A DNA stretch of 64,000 nt from the NCBI RefSeq assembly GCF_028858725.1, contig NC_084760.1:61963367-62027366 (forward strand), written 5' to 3'. Within the stretch, counting starts at the first letter, position 1. Each line of letters begins with the position of its first letter. The notes under the pieces were generated by a model. It was not told the origin of the DNA. It saw only the letters and a program-made list of their open reading frames with translations, and searched no databases. Position numbers and translations under genes: made by a program. Shown here piece by piece: positions 40,601 through 52,600 of the stretch. Source of the DNA: Colius striatus. Lineage: Eukaryota > Chordata > Aves > Coliiformes > Coliidae.

Positions 40601-43600
40601 AACTTGTCTCATATTTGTAAAATATTTCAGTCTTCCACCACATCAACAGTGCTGCACTGACATCTTTGTATTAACTTTCTCATTCAAACCAACTACATAT
40701 CAGTGTTTGTGGAATGTCACTTGTATCCTCCTTCCATGTGGTCATTCCATTTCAACAAAACTTGCTGCCAGCTTGCTTTTAGTCAGTTCCTTACTCATCA
40801 TTTACTACTTACATGTGCCCCTTGGTTAACTATGTGTATTTCATATCATGATATAGATACTTTCCTGGCATCCAGACAGATAAGCTCAACCACAGTTACC
40901 AAAGGAAAGGTTATCAAGTTAGTCAGGCTTATTCTACCTTTTGCAGACTGTGTAATTCTACAGTACAAACTGCATAAAGGCCCATATAAAAGCCACGAGT
41001 AACACTTATTTCCCTTCCTGTAATGTTTCTTCCACCAGCTTCCTTCTCCAGCATGAGAGGTTACAATCAGATCTCCCAGGAATCTGAGAGAAGCATAGTG
41101 AAAGTGTTCTTTTTCTCATTTTAAGTATTTATGTTGCAAAGGGGGAGCGGATAAGCAGGATCCAGCTACGTGAAAGCATAGTGAGATTTTTATCTCTTTA
41201 AAAAAAAAAAATTGAACATTTTTAAACACTTTTCCCTTTGAAACTTATTTTTAAGCGTTGCATATAATTATGGTCAGATTAATAACTCTTTATACTACAT
41301 TACTTTGTGTGGAATGCAAATTGCCTCATTTGGGTGTCTAAATTAGGCACAGCATCGCTAAAATTTGAGGTACCTGGCACTAGAAGGATGTCATGGATGG
41401 TGAGTGAAGTTATGCCCCTGAAGATCTACAGAGAGGTATCCTTTCACCTGTTTTAAGCAGCCTACAGAGAAACCGACTCTTTTGGGGATGTAAAGATGCT
41501 GCTTAGTCCTGAAGGCACTCTGGCCCTTCCAGAGCCTCTGTCTTTAACCCAGAGTATAGAGAACCCTCAGCCACACCAGATACAACCCACCTTCATCGTC
41601 TCTTGAGGTGGTTGCCTAATGCCTTTACACACTCCCATAAGTGCTGGTGTACTTCTGAGCACGAGTAGTTTAAATTAAGCACTCAAGGAACTTTTGAACT
41701 GAATGGGAAGGCATATGCTGAACACAGAGGTAGGCACTCCTGCAAGTGCATAAGCAGGCTTGTTATCTGGGATTTGACCAGTACTGAGGATCTCTGTTCC
41801 AGTTTAACTGGGATTTAGATGAACTGGATCTATTTATTTCTTTTTCAGACTATATTTAGCTACCACAGCAATGAGAGGCAATTCTCTAGAGTCTACTTTA
41901 ATTTTAACTCTCAGACTCTGACATCTTAAAGGATCTTCTTGAGAAAAGTATTCTGTTCACTCATGTCCTTCAAGTAAGCCATTCATGCTTCAGAAAGGCT
42001 TAATAAAGAAGCACAACCAAATTAGGAAGATCCTTAGATAGCTTTCAGGTGACTAAAATTATAAATCCATGAATGGTAACGTGTCTTAATTCTGCTGCAA
42101 TGAGCATGCAAGACTGCTAAACAGCCTCACTCTGTACATAACATGACTGCATATTAAGGTGAATTGTCTGGTGCTTTCGTGCTGAAATAGGTAGTAACAA
42201 ATAAAAACATCAGATCCATTCAGATGAATGTCAGTTTGTTCTAAGACCAGCATTTGTTCACACAGCAACAGGACTCATGCAAAGTTGCAGCTACCTGCAG
42301 CTTTTCAATCTGTGAGTGAAAATAATGATTTCTGGCATAAGAACTCTTCTCAGAGTATACAGGAACAGACGCAAGGTTTAGGGAGACCTGAACATCTCTG
42401 CATTAAGATAAACAGAGAGGATACACTGAGTATAGAAAACATTCAAAGTCATACCAATTTTCAAGAGAAATTTTCAAGTACAAAAATGGCAGAGAGTGGA
42501 AAGAAAGAATTTATAAATGCAAGTTTCAAGTTGAGTTACTCAAACACAGCTTGAGTAGATGTTAGTGATTTCCCTACTTGAGTAGATGTTAGTGATTTCC
42601 CTACTGTAGAGTAGCATCTCAATACATGGTTCCTTTCTAAAAACACTCTAAGAGTCATCAGTGGTTGCAGTGGCATCAGTGGAGGGACTGCATTACTTAA
42701 ACAGGTGGTCTGGGAGAGAAACACAATCTAGCTTGACACATCTCTTACAGAGAAGATAGTACAGTTACACATCTTGGTGAGATGGATACCTCCATCCATT
42801 TTGTCATAGGTGACAAAACAGAAAGTGTTCAGCCACATTGACCAGAACTAGAATGAGAATGGACAGAAGGTTAAAGGAAAATGACATACATAAAACTGAA
42901 TCCAGCAAACTCACAATAATGGACACTAACAAAGAACCTGTCAGCTAGCGGGTGACCCAAGGGAAAAGAAGAAAATATGTTTTCTATTTTGGTCACAGAG
43001 TTTTCTGCCAAATGGGTACTGTCGTGCTTCGCTCTCCCATGATGAAAACAGGAAGTCCAGTCCTTCCCAGGCAGGAGTGGTGTGCCTGGGTCTCCAAGTG
43101 CCATTTACCTCTGAAGCAGGCTATAGAAGATCATCCTGCCACTGTAGCCTTACAGTGATGACCACCACCTCTAAACCCTCAGGCAGAAAAATTGTTTAAG
43201 CTGTCATGGAGGTGAAGTCTTTCCAAATCAAGCCAGTTATGTTTCTTTAAGGAAGAAAAACCTTTGAGGCACTCAATGGCTCATATTCGGTCATGGCCAG
43301 TGCTTTCTTCAGAAGATCTTCAGATTGAAAACAAACCCCTGAGAAGCTCTCTTGAAACAGGTTATAGGATTCCCCTTCCCTGCCTTGGAAGGGAAAGGAG
43401 GAGTAAGGATTAGCCTAGGTTTTGCCCAAATGTGAGGTTCTTTTCCATATTCACAAACATTCATGGAGTGAAAGAATGAAGGAAATGGCAATATTCCAAT
43501 TCTTAATCTTTTCCACCTCTCTTCTTTAACTAATGGAGTGGCTCTGTATGTTAAGGACTGTTATGAGTGTTCAGAACTTAAGTATAGTGATGATGGGATT

Positions 43601-46600
43601 GAGAGTGTTTGGATTAGGATAAGAGACAAGGCCAATAAAGCTGATGTTACTGTGGGAGTCTGCTATAGACCTCTCAATCAGAATAGTGAAGTAGATGAAA
43701 CATTCTGTAAGCACTTGGGTGAAATCTCACGATCACTTGCCATTGTTCTTGTTGGGGACTTCAACTTCCCAGGTATCTGTTGGAAATACAACACAGCAAA
43801 GAGGGAAAAAAACATGAGGTTCCTAGAATGTGTGGAGGATAATTTCCCTCACACCAACCAGGGAGGGTGCCCTACTAGACCCCTTGTTTGTGAACAGAGA
43901 AGGTCTTGTGGAGGGTGTGGCAGTTGGAGGCTGTCTGGGGAACAGCAACCATGAAATTATTAAGTTCTCTATTCATAGAGATGTTAGGAGGTGGGGCAGC
44001 AAAACTGACACTTTGGACTTTTGAAAGGCAAACTTTGACCCGTTCAGGAGGTTACTTGATAGAATCCCTTGGAAGTCAGTTTTAAAGGGTATAGGAATCC
44101 AGGAAGGCTGGAAACTTTCTAAGAAGGAAATCTTAAAGGCCCAGGAACAGGCCATCCCCACATGCCATAAGACGATCTGGAGGCAAAGAAGATCAGCCTG
44201 GCTGAATAGGGAGATTTGGCTTAAAATCAGGGCAAAAAAGCATGACTATGGCCTCTGGAAAAAGAGGCAGACCACTCACAATGAGTACAGGAATGCTGTT
44301 AGGTTATGTATGCAGTTAATAGCAGCATTTATCAGCAGTCCTGGCTGACTGGGGAGGTCCCATCTGGTTGAAAGTCAGACAATGTAACACCCATATATAA
44401 GAAGGGATGGAAGAATGATTGGGAAATTACAAGCCTGTTAGTTTAACTTCAGTGCCCGGGAAGCTGATGGAGCAGATCACCCTAAATTCTATTATGCAGC
44501 ACATGCGGGACAACCAGGTGATCAGGCCCAGCCAGCATGGCTTTATGAAGGGCAGGTCCTGTTTAACAAACCTAATCTCCTCCTATGACAAGGTGACCGG
44601 CTTGTTGGATGAAGGAAAGGCTGTGGATGTTGTCTGCCTTGACTTCAGTAAGACATTTGACACTGTTTCCCACAGCATTCTCCTGGGGAAATTGTCTGTT
44701 TTGGCTTAGATGGGCATATACTTTCCTAGGTGGAAAACTGATTAGATGTTTGAGTCCAAGAAGTTATGGTCAATGGAGTTAAATCCAGTTGGTGGCTGGT
44801 CACGAGTGGTGTCCCCCAGGGCTCCGTATTGGGGCCACTCCTGTTGAACATCTTTATGAGATGAGAGACGGTTGGATGTTGCACTTAGAGAAATGGTCTA
44901 GTGGTTGATAGGGCTGGGACAAAGGCTGAACTTGACGATTTCAAAGGTCTCTTCCAGCTGAAACAATTCTGTTCTGGAGTTTCTCTCATCTGCTTCTTCT
45001 GAGGGAAACAAAATATGCAGGCAGATTAGATCGGAGAAAGGCTTATCTACAAAGATGACCAGAATATTGCACCAGAATAATAGCTTCACATGTGGAAAAG
45101 CTGTTTTTACAGACATGATTCTTCCCAAAACAATTCTTTTGCTCAAGAAACAGAAGTGTGGGGGTTTTTTTTTCTCCAGAATAAAAGATATTTCCTTGGG
45201 TATAAAATATTCATATGAAGGCAGAAAGGAACTTTTCTTGGAATACTAAACTAATACTGGCTGAACTATATTTGAATAAATATCCTGCATTATCTGTGTG
45301 GGTCAGTTCCCCAGGATAGATAAGCTCCAGGTATAGAAATAATGGCTTGGTTAATTAATTAATTAATTAATTAAGGTTATTTAGCACCTGCAGAATTGAT
45401 CTCATTCAAATACTTTCATGTTTCTTGATTTCATCTGCTTTGTGTTTCTCAGCAAAATTCCAGAGACTAGCCATTGTTTAAACTGTCTAGAAATGTTCAT
45501 AAATGAAGCAATACTTGACTGAAACTCATGTGGTCTTCAGTGGCATTTTGGCTCATGGAAACAAAGGAAGATGTAGATGACGGACTTTTCCGTTTCCTTT
45601 TATAAAATACTCTGCAGAATACTATGATGTTAAGAGAATCCTTCATCAGTGTAATTCCCATTTAAACCTTATCAACTTCAAAGAATACCACTGCCAACAC
45701 CTTATTTTTTTCAAAATCATGCCACTAGAATGCTCGTAAGATACAAATAATGCATAAGACAGCAAAGTGGGGAGACTATAATTGTCTCAGTGTGGCAGCA
45801 GGTTATTTGTTGCAAATGATTTGATGGCGTCAGGGTAGAGGGGTAAGGAAAAGCCTAACTGAAGGATTCTCTTCTATGTATCTCAGCTAAGGCTACCTTC
45901 AGTAAGTCTAAAAAAAAGAAAAAAGCCATAAAACTATAAAGCAGATTTTTTTTTCCTAAGTGATATCGTATTTCATAACATACTATAACTTCATCATATT
46001 TAGAATAAAAATATATATGGTATATAAATATGCTATATAGTATTTTATAGTATATAGTTAATTTTACAGTGTTAATTCAGTATTATAGTTATTTTCTTCC
46101 CCAGCTTTTCATACAAGAGTCTCAAGGAATGCCACAGATCTTTTTTGAATTCTCCTTGTACTCCAGGATGTTGAATGTAACTGTATAACTTAATGCACTG
46201 CCATGCAAGGAAGCATCACCACTTCAGAGAAGCATCATCTTTTCACATTCCAGTGGTTAAGTCAAAATCTGTCTTTAGAAATCTCTGCATAGTTTCTAGA
46301 TGTCTAAGGAGTGACACAGGCACAAGGAGAGAAACTGGCCCTCAATATACCCTGCTAAATTAATTCAGTCTTACGCGTACTTAATTACATTGTTTCTGTT
46401 GGTATGCTGGGAATGGCTTGATCAGACTTACCAGGGGTACAACGCAAATATGACATCTTGCTAACCCGTGTAAGGGGTTTTATGGTCTTTTTATTTTAAT
46501 CATCATAGTCACAAAACAAAAGCATTGAACCAGCTGCTACTCCAGAAGTCATGAGTTCATTTCTTTCACCTTGAGCTTTTGGAATTTTTAACAAGTTCTT

Positions 46601-49600
46601 TTGAGCATGTAGAGAAATTTTGATGTACGCCAAAGAGTCAGAAAAGCAAACACCAAAGAAATCTAGTCCTGCTGGTTGTCCTGTTCCTGGGTCACATTAA
46701 GATGGCACTGTCCTATTTATTCTTTTCTCTGATTCTTTTCTCCAGAGTCCAACCGAGAGGCTATTGGCGCTGCTCGAGGAATTACACCCCTGTTGTCTCT
46801 TGCCAATTCCTATGATCCTAGAGTCCAACAAAATGCAGTTGGTGCTATTCTCAACCTCACACGGTCAGGTACTTTTTGATTAATCTTTTATATGAAACTG
46901 TTGACAGAAAATTTCTCACTGATAAAAAGTAGTTCAAAAGCATCAGGGCAAGAATAAAAGTGTATCTGAGCAGCAAATTATTTATTTTCCATATCATAGA
47001 ATCATAAAATGGTAGGGGTTGGAAGGGACCTTTAGAGACCATCTAGTCCAACTTCCCTGCAGAAGCAAGTCCACCTAGATCAGGTCACACAGGAATGTGT
47101 CCAGGCAGGTTTTGAAGACCTCCAGAGAAGGAGACTCCACAAGCTTCCTGGGCAGCATTATGTTGATACTATAGACTAATGAGTTAAGTTTGGCCTCTCC
47201 TTAGCTAATACAGATACGATTTTTGTCTAGTGCCAACATAAAAAGAGTTGCTTTCCAACCCCAAAAGGCTAATGTACAAGCACTTAAATCATCAGTCAAA
47301 GTAATAGAAAAAAATAATAATTTGTTAAAGAAATAACTTGGTCTAAAAAGTTAGGACATTTGGTCACACTTTAAGCAATCTCAGAAGCTTATCCAACAAG
47401 ATCAAGTTCTGGTTGTATCCTTAACATGTTGTTGGAAGATGCAAAATATAACTAATAGGCTGGACATTAAAGGCTCCTGGGGTATCTGCCAACAGCTTTA
47501 GCAAAAGCAGTATTCGGTCCTCTGCAATAATACGTGCACATCAACTCTGAAATGAACCATCATTAAATCTCAACTTGCTAGGTGATACCATTATCCCACA
47601 CAGTCATGAGTAACGTTTCATCTCTACATGGTGGAAGGGAACAGTTGGCAAGAACTTCTACAGTTGTCTATTACACTTTAGTTATTATTCAGAATTTTAA
47701 AAATAATTTGTTTTTTAAACATAGAAATCATGCTGAATGTTGTACCTGAGGTTTTTTCAGCTTCTCCAGCAATTCAGATTCTCAGAATAGTATTTAGCAT
47801 AAAAACAGCAAAGGCTTAATCAGCCACACAGCCTGCTAGTCCTCTTGATAAAATGTCTGCACACTGCTATATTGCACAAGCTCTAAATTATATACTCTCC
47901 AGTCACACCAACTGGCATCTATTTGGGTAACCGCATCACTCTCTAGAATTCAATGACTGTGCATATCCCTTTTGAATGTTGTCTCTTGAGGGAAGGAAGG
48001 GGAAAGGCATGCTAACAGCATTTGGTTTTGGTTTGGTTTTTTTAATGGCAGAGAAAATCCAACAGGTCCTGTGCAAAGAAGGAGCCCTACCAGTTCTTGC
48101 CTTGCTGCTGGAATCTTCTGATGCAGAAGTTCAGGTATGGTTCAATTTTTAAACAGTATCAGTGTGACTGCAAGGAGAGCACGAACCACAGCATGTAGAT
48201 AAGTAAAGGTGGAGAAGAGGGAAGGGTTTTCTAGAGAAACAAGGAAACGTGAGAATATCTTGGTGAAACTCAACTCAATCAGGTAACATAAGTTCAAAAT
48301 ATTCAAATTTGTCTGGCTCCACAGGAGGAGGTTTGTGACACAGAAGCGCATCAGCCAGCACACACTAACACATGCACACAGTTGTTACGTCCTTACCTTC
48401 TCGTGTCCTTTAGATCATCAGACAAGTTGCAGATAGGCCTCTTCCTCTGTTTCTTTTTGCATCCTGTCTTTGATCTTCCGCTCTAAGCAACTTCACTAAG
48501 TGTTCTGAGAAGGCATAACTTGCAAAGATTTTTTTTCTTGTTATTATACTTGTCTATGAAATCTTCCTATTTTAAGCCCACCACGGATACCTCTTTGCAA
48601 TTTTGCATACTAAAAACTATGAAGTAAAATTTAAAATCCATTAGTTTGCTCATTCAGTCCTCTGAGTAGTACAGGGTTGTTCCCAATAGAGACTGCTATG
48701 TCTACCCAGATTTCTTTTAAAAGTCTGAAGGCATGGAGCCTGTGGAATTGCTTTCCACAGACTGTTTCAGCATTAACAGCTTTCTCTGAGATTCATCTTA
48801 AAATTTCCTTCTCTGCAGTTCAACCTGTTTCTTCTAATTACACCTCCTTAGCAATACCTACTCATATATATAATCCTCCCAAGCGTTAATATTTAAATCC
48901 TTTGAAAATAAACTCTTGGCATGCTAGGGCAATGACTGCATCCAGCTTGAGTAAATCAATGTACACATATAATAGATGCAGACAATCTAACTTAGGTGAC
49001 AGCAGTGGCGGCATTGCAGCAGCACAGACCGTCCTCAAATACCCAGAGCCCTAAGGGGTTTGTACAACATGCAGCACCAGAGCACGACTGCTGTAAGGGC
49101 TGTAGCAGATTGCATCACCTTTCCTGGAGGAACCTTAGTCAGACTGTTATCATATCTATCCAATAAAACACCTTTAACATGAAAAAGCACTTTATTTCCA
49201 TCAGCAACAAATCTGAGCATTTCTCCAATTTATTTTTATTCTCTTCAATATGTCACCACTGTGACCTCCTCTCTCTACACTTTTTTCCTTGGTTCTCTGC
49301 AGTACTACAGCTGTGCTGCCTTAAGCAACCTGGCAGCCAACATTCAGCACCACAAAGCCATGCTGAGACCTGGCAACAGATTCCTGCTGCGGACACTCAT
49401 CTCTCTCCTGTCCTCTTCTGTGGACAAGGTAAAGCCATAGCTTTCTCTTTGTGTGAAGGCTTAGCATCAGAATAGAACTATAAACTTGGACTTTTAGTTT
49501 CAGTCTTGCACAGTTCTGCTCATCTACTGTACAGGTGCCTATGCAGTATCTTCCCTTGAGAAAATACAAATATATTAGAAGTTACATAGGTTCTACAAGG

Positions 49601-52600
49601 TCAATGTATTGAGAAAGAGAAGGAAAATAATTAAAGTTGTTCCACAGCCCTGGATACTTCCTTTAGACTAGGATGACCTGTATTCTTTAGACTCAAAATT
49701 ACATGTGTGAAGGGCTCTGTCCAGGCTTTCAACTCCCTTTGATCCTTGTGTCTGTGGCAGAAGGTATACAGAGCATCTCTTATGCTCCTTTTTTTTTTTC
49801 TTCTTTTGCTATCCAAAACTTTGGCTATGTGGCTTCAAAGAATAATCTTGAAAGTTTTGCCTTGTTGGGAGCCACACCAAAGAAACTTCAGTAAGCCGCA
49901 GTTCAGGATTTAAAGGGTGGAACTTTAAATTCCGTGTAGGAGGAAGGTGAAAAACGGGCAAAGTGAAGAGACAAGTTCACTCCCTTTGTTTTCCTATAAC
50001 TTATCTGACATTCTAAAATAAGACAACATCTGAACCACATTGGCTTTTCCTCATGAACAGAATGACTGATACTACAGGAGGCTGAAAAAAATTCATGAAA
50101 GCTTTTGAAAAAACAATAAGGTCCCCAAATTTGTTCTCTGAAGATAATGTAATAGCTTGTTGGTATTGTCACATTTATTTTGCCTACAATAGGCAAGAAG
50201 ATGCATTACTAAAACTGCTATTTTTCCCCTCTCTCTCATTCTTTTTTTTTTTTTCCCTCTTTGGCACAAGCAGGTTTCAAGCCAGGCATGTGTTTGCCTA
50301 AGAAATTTGGCTACCAGTGGTAAGCAATATCTTGGAGATAAACAAACCACGCTATTTCTTTTCCTTTCTCTGCCTTTCAGAGTGAGCACAGTGGGCTGGG
50401 AACCTTTCATGTGAAAAGCAGAGATACCCTCTTTTCTATATTTTAATTGGATGTTAAGAGAAGTGCAGTACATACACTAACCATATCTGCCTCAGAGCTC
50501 CTAGATAGCATGGGAAAGTATCAGGACAAAGTGAGAGAGACAGGAGAGGTCTTCTTATGCAGAGAACCTTTGCAACTTATTAAGTTTTTCTCCAGCTTCC
50601 ATGTTTCCTAAGCATTAAACCTGATTAGAACAGAACCTCTCCTGGAATTGATGCTTGAGTGGGGACCTGCCTTCTCCCAAGGCATAAATCCTCTGCAACC
50701 TGGTCGAGATGAACCTGCTTTAGCAGGGGGGGTGGATTAGATAATCTCTAGAGCTCCCTTCCAACCCTACTATTCTGTGTGGTTCTGTGATCAAATACAA
50801 TTTTCTTTTAAAAAACCCTATCCTGTTAAATGCCCAAGACCTGTTTCCATGGTGTACTTGGGAGATGAAAGCAGAGGACTGGACACTCAATGCTAGAGCC
50901 CTGGGGTTCAGGTTAGCGTTCATCTAGAAAATGTAGTGGTGCTTAATTTTCAAGCAACCCCAATTATCGTGGCGCTGGACGTGAAGGAGCTCCTCCCCTG
51001 TTCCTTTGTGCCTTATACGCGTGGTCTGCTTGGCCTTTTGGGAGTCCTGCTCCATCTGCTGGTGGCTCTGGCTTTGGCTTCTGGTGCCCAAAGGTACCGC
51101 CGAGGCTGTGGGGGCAAGTAAGGTGGGAGGATTCAGCCAAGACGGCTGATCTTTCCCCAGGCTAACCATAACTCTGTGAGAGAGGTGGTGCTTGGGGAGG
51201 TCTTTCTGTCTGCGCAGCAGAAGCTGCCACCAGGCTTTATGCCAATGAAGGGCTCAAAAAAATCCCCTCATTTCTTCTTGCCGAGGTTCAGACACAAACT
51301 GAAGGGTGCCCAAACCTATGTTCTGCTTTCAAGCCCCTATTAATGCTTTGTTAAAAGGAGACAGTACAAACGGGGGCTTATTTTTACAACGAACCACCCA
51401 GCATTGTCCCATCCCGCAGAGACGGGGAGGTGCCCTCTAATTTAACGGCTGGGCCTCAGCCCAATGGGTCAGAGCCTGACTGCCTCCTGACGGTGTTCCG
51501 AAGCTCCCTCACCTCGGTCCCTTTCCCACTGCAGCGGATATCCGGGCTGAGATGGTTGCTGCGGACGTGCTGCCCCAACTGTGCTCCCTGCTGGCAGCCG
51601 GCAGCGAGGAGGTGCGCCGTGCTGCCATCGCCTTGCTCTGGATTCTGTCCCAGCACCCGCACAACCAGGTAGGGGAGCTCATTCCCCAGGACTGGAGGAG
51701 AAGAGTAGTTGTGGCCACCTGCTGGGGTAATGCTCTGGTACGGCAAAACTGCCTACGAAATGCACCTTGAGAATGATCAAGAAGCTCCGTGCGAATTCCC
51801 AACCCTCTGTCTCCCACTCTAAATAACGAGGGTTTGTCTGCTTCATCTGCTGTCACATTCTTTGTTAGGAGCTGACCTGTTGTGCTGAGATCTAAAAGGT
51901 CCTGTAGTTAATCAGATTGCATGTAAGGAGACCAAGGGAAGGTAGAAGGGGAGGTGGGTGTCAGATTCTTTGGCTGTGTGGACATTGCCTTGCACACCCA
52001 AAAACTCCCTATGGTCTCCTCAATCCCCAGACCATAGGTCTCCAGGTGGGTTTACAAGGGACAGGACACACACATAACCAGCCCCATGAGAGGCTCTGTA
52101 GCCAAGGGGGCAACTGAGAAAGTTACTCCTTGGCTACAGAGCTTCCCCATACACTGAAAACCAGAGAAATCAGTTTAGAGTGTACGCATAAAGTGCATCA
52201 TTGCAAATTAAAGTGCAAAAAGACCCGAGTTCCCTATACAGACAGTTGTTCAAAAGTATGTTTGTATAAATTTAATGTATTTTGAATTAAGATCAAGACA
52301 GCAAGGGTTGTTAATACAATTTGAAATCCTGTCTATCCTTAGCTAATTCACTAAGACTTTCCGGTGTCTCCTCATGACCTTAGTTACAGAGCAGTTCTCT
52401 TGCCCACATTCAGAGTAAACACCACCATTAACAGTGCAACACTGTGCAAAGTCTGACTAGAAAAAACCTACAGCAAGCAGACAAAACAGACACTGCTGCT
52501 ATACTTTCATCCTCCACATAAAACAGCAAAACCAGTAAGCAGCAGAAAGTCAGAGCTTGGGTAGATAAAGCAAAAAAACCTGAGAACCTTTCCTGACATG

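Larger units (their letters stand above)
34623..46745 (+). other. Vac8-like introns 1-4
   Basis: Non-coding sequence interrupted by exons 2-4. It includes a short CR1 fragment (36594-36645), a weak old CR1 remnant (40060-40200), a 27-bp duplication (42551-42604), a TAAT microsatellite (45352-45375) and the 1.4-kb CR1 copy at 43530-44977. I recognise no other gene. Confidence 0.6.

Noticed and set aside
50936-51121. Leucine-rich 61-codon ORF in intron 8 of the Vac8-like gene
   Set aside because: Looks like a membrane segment but is short, overlaps an open antisense frame, and has no recognisable family or splice role.
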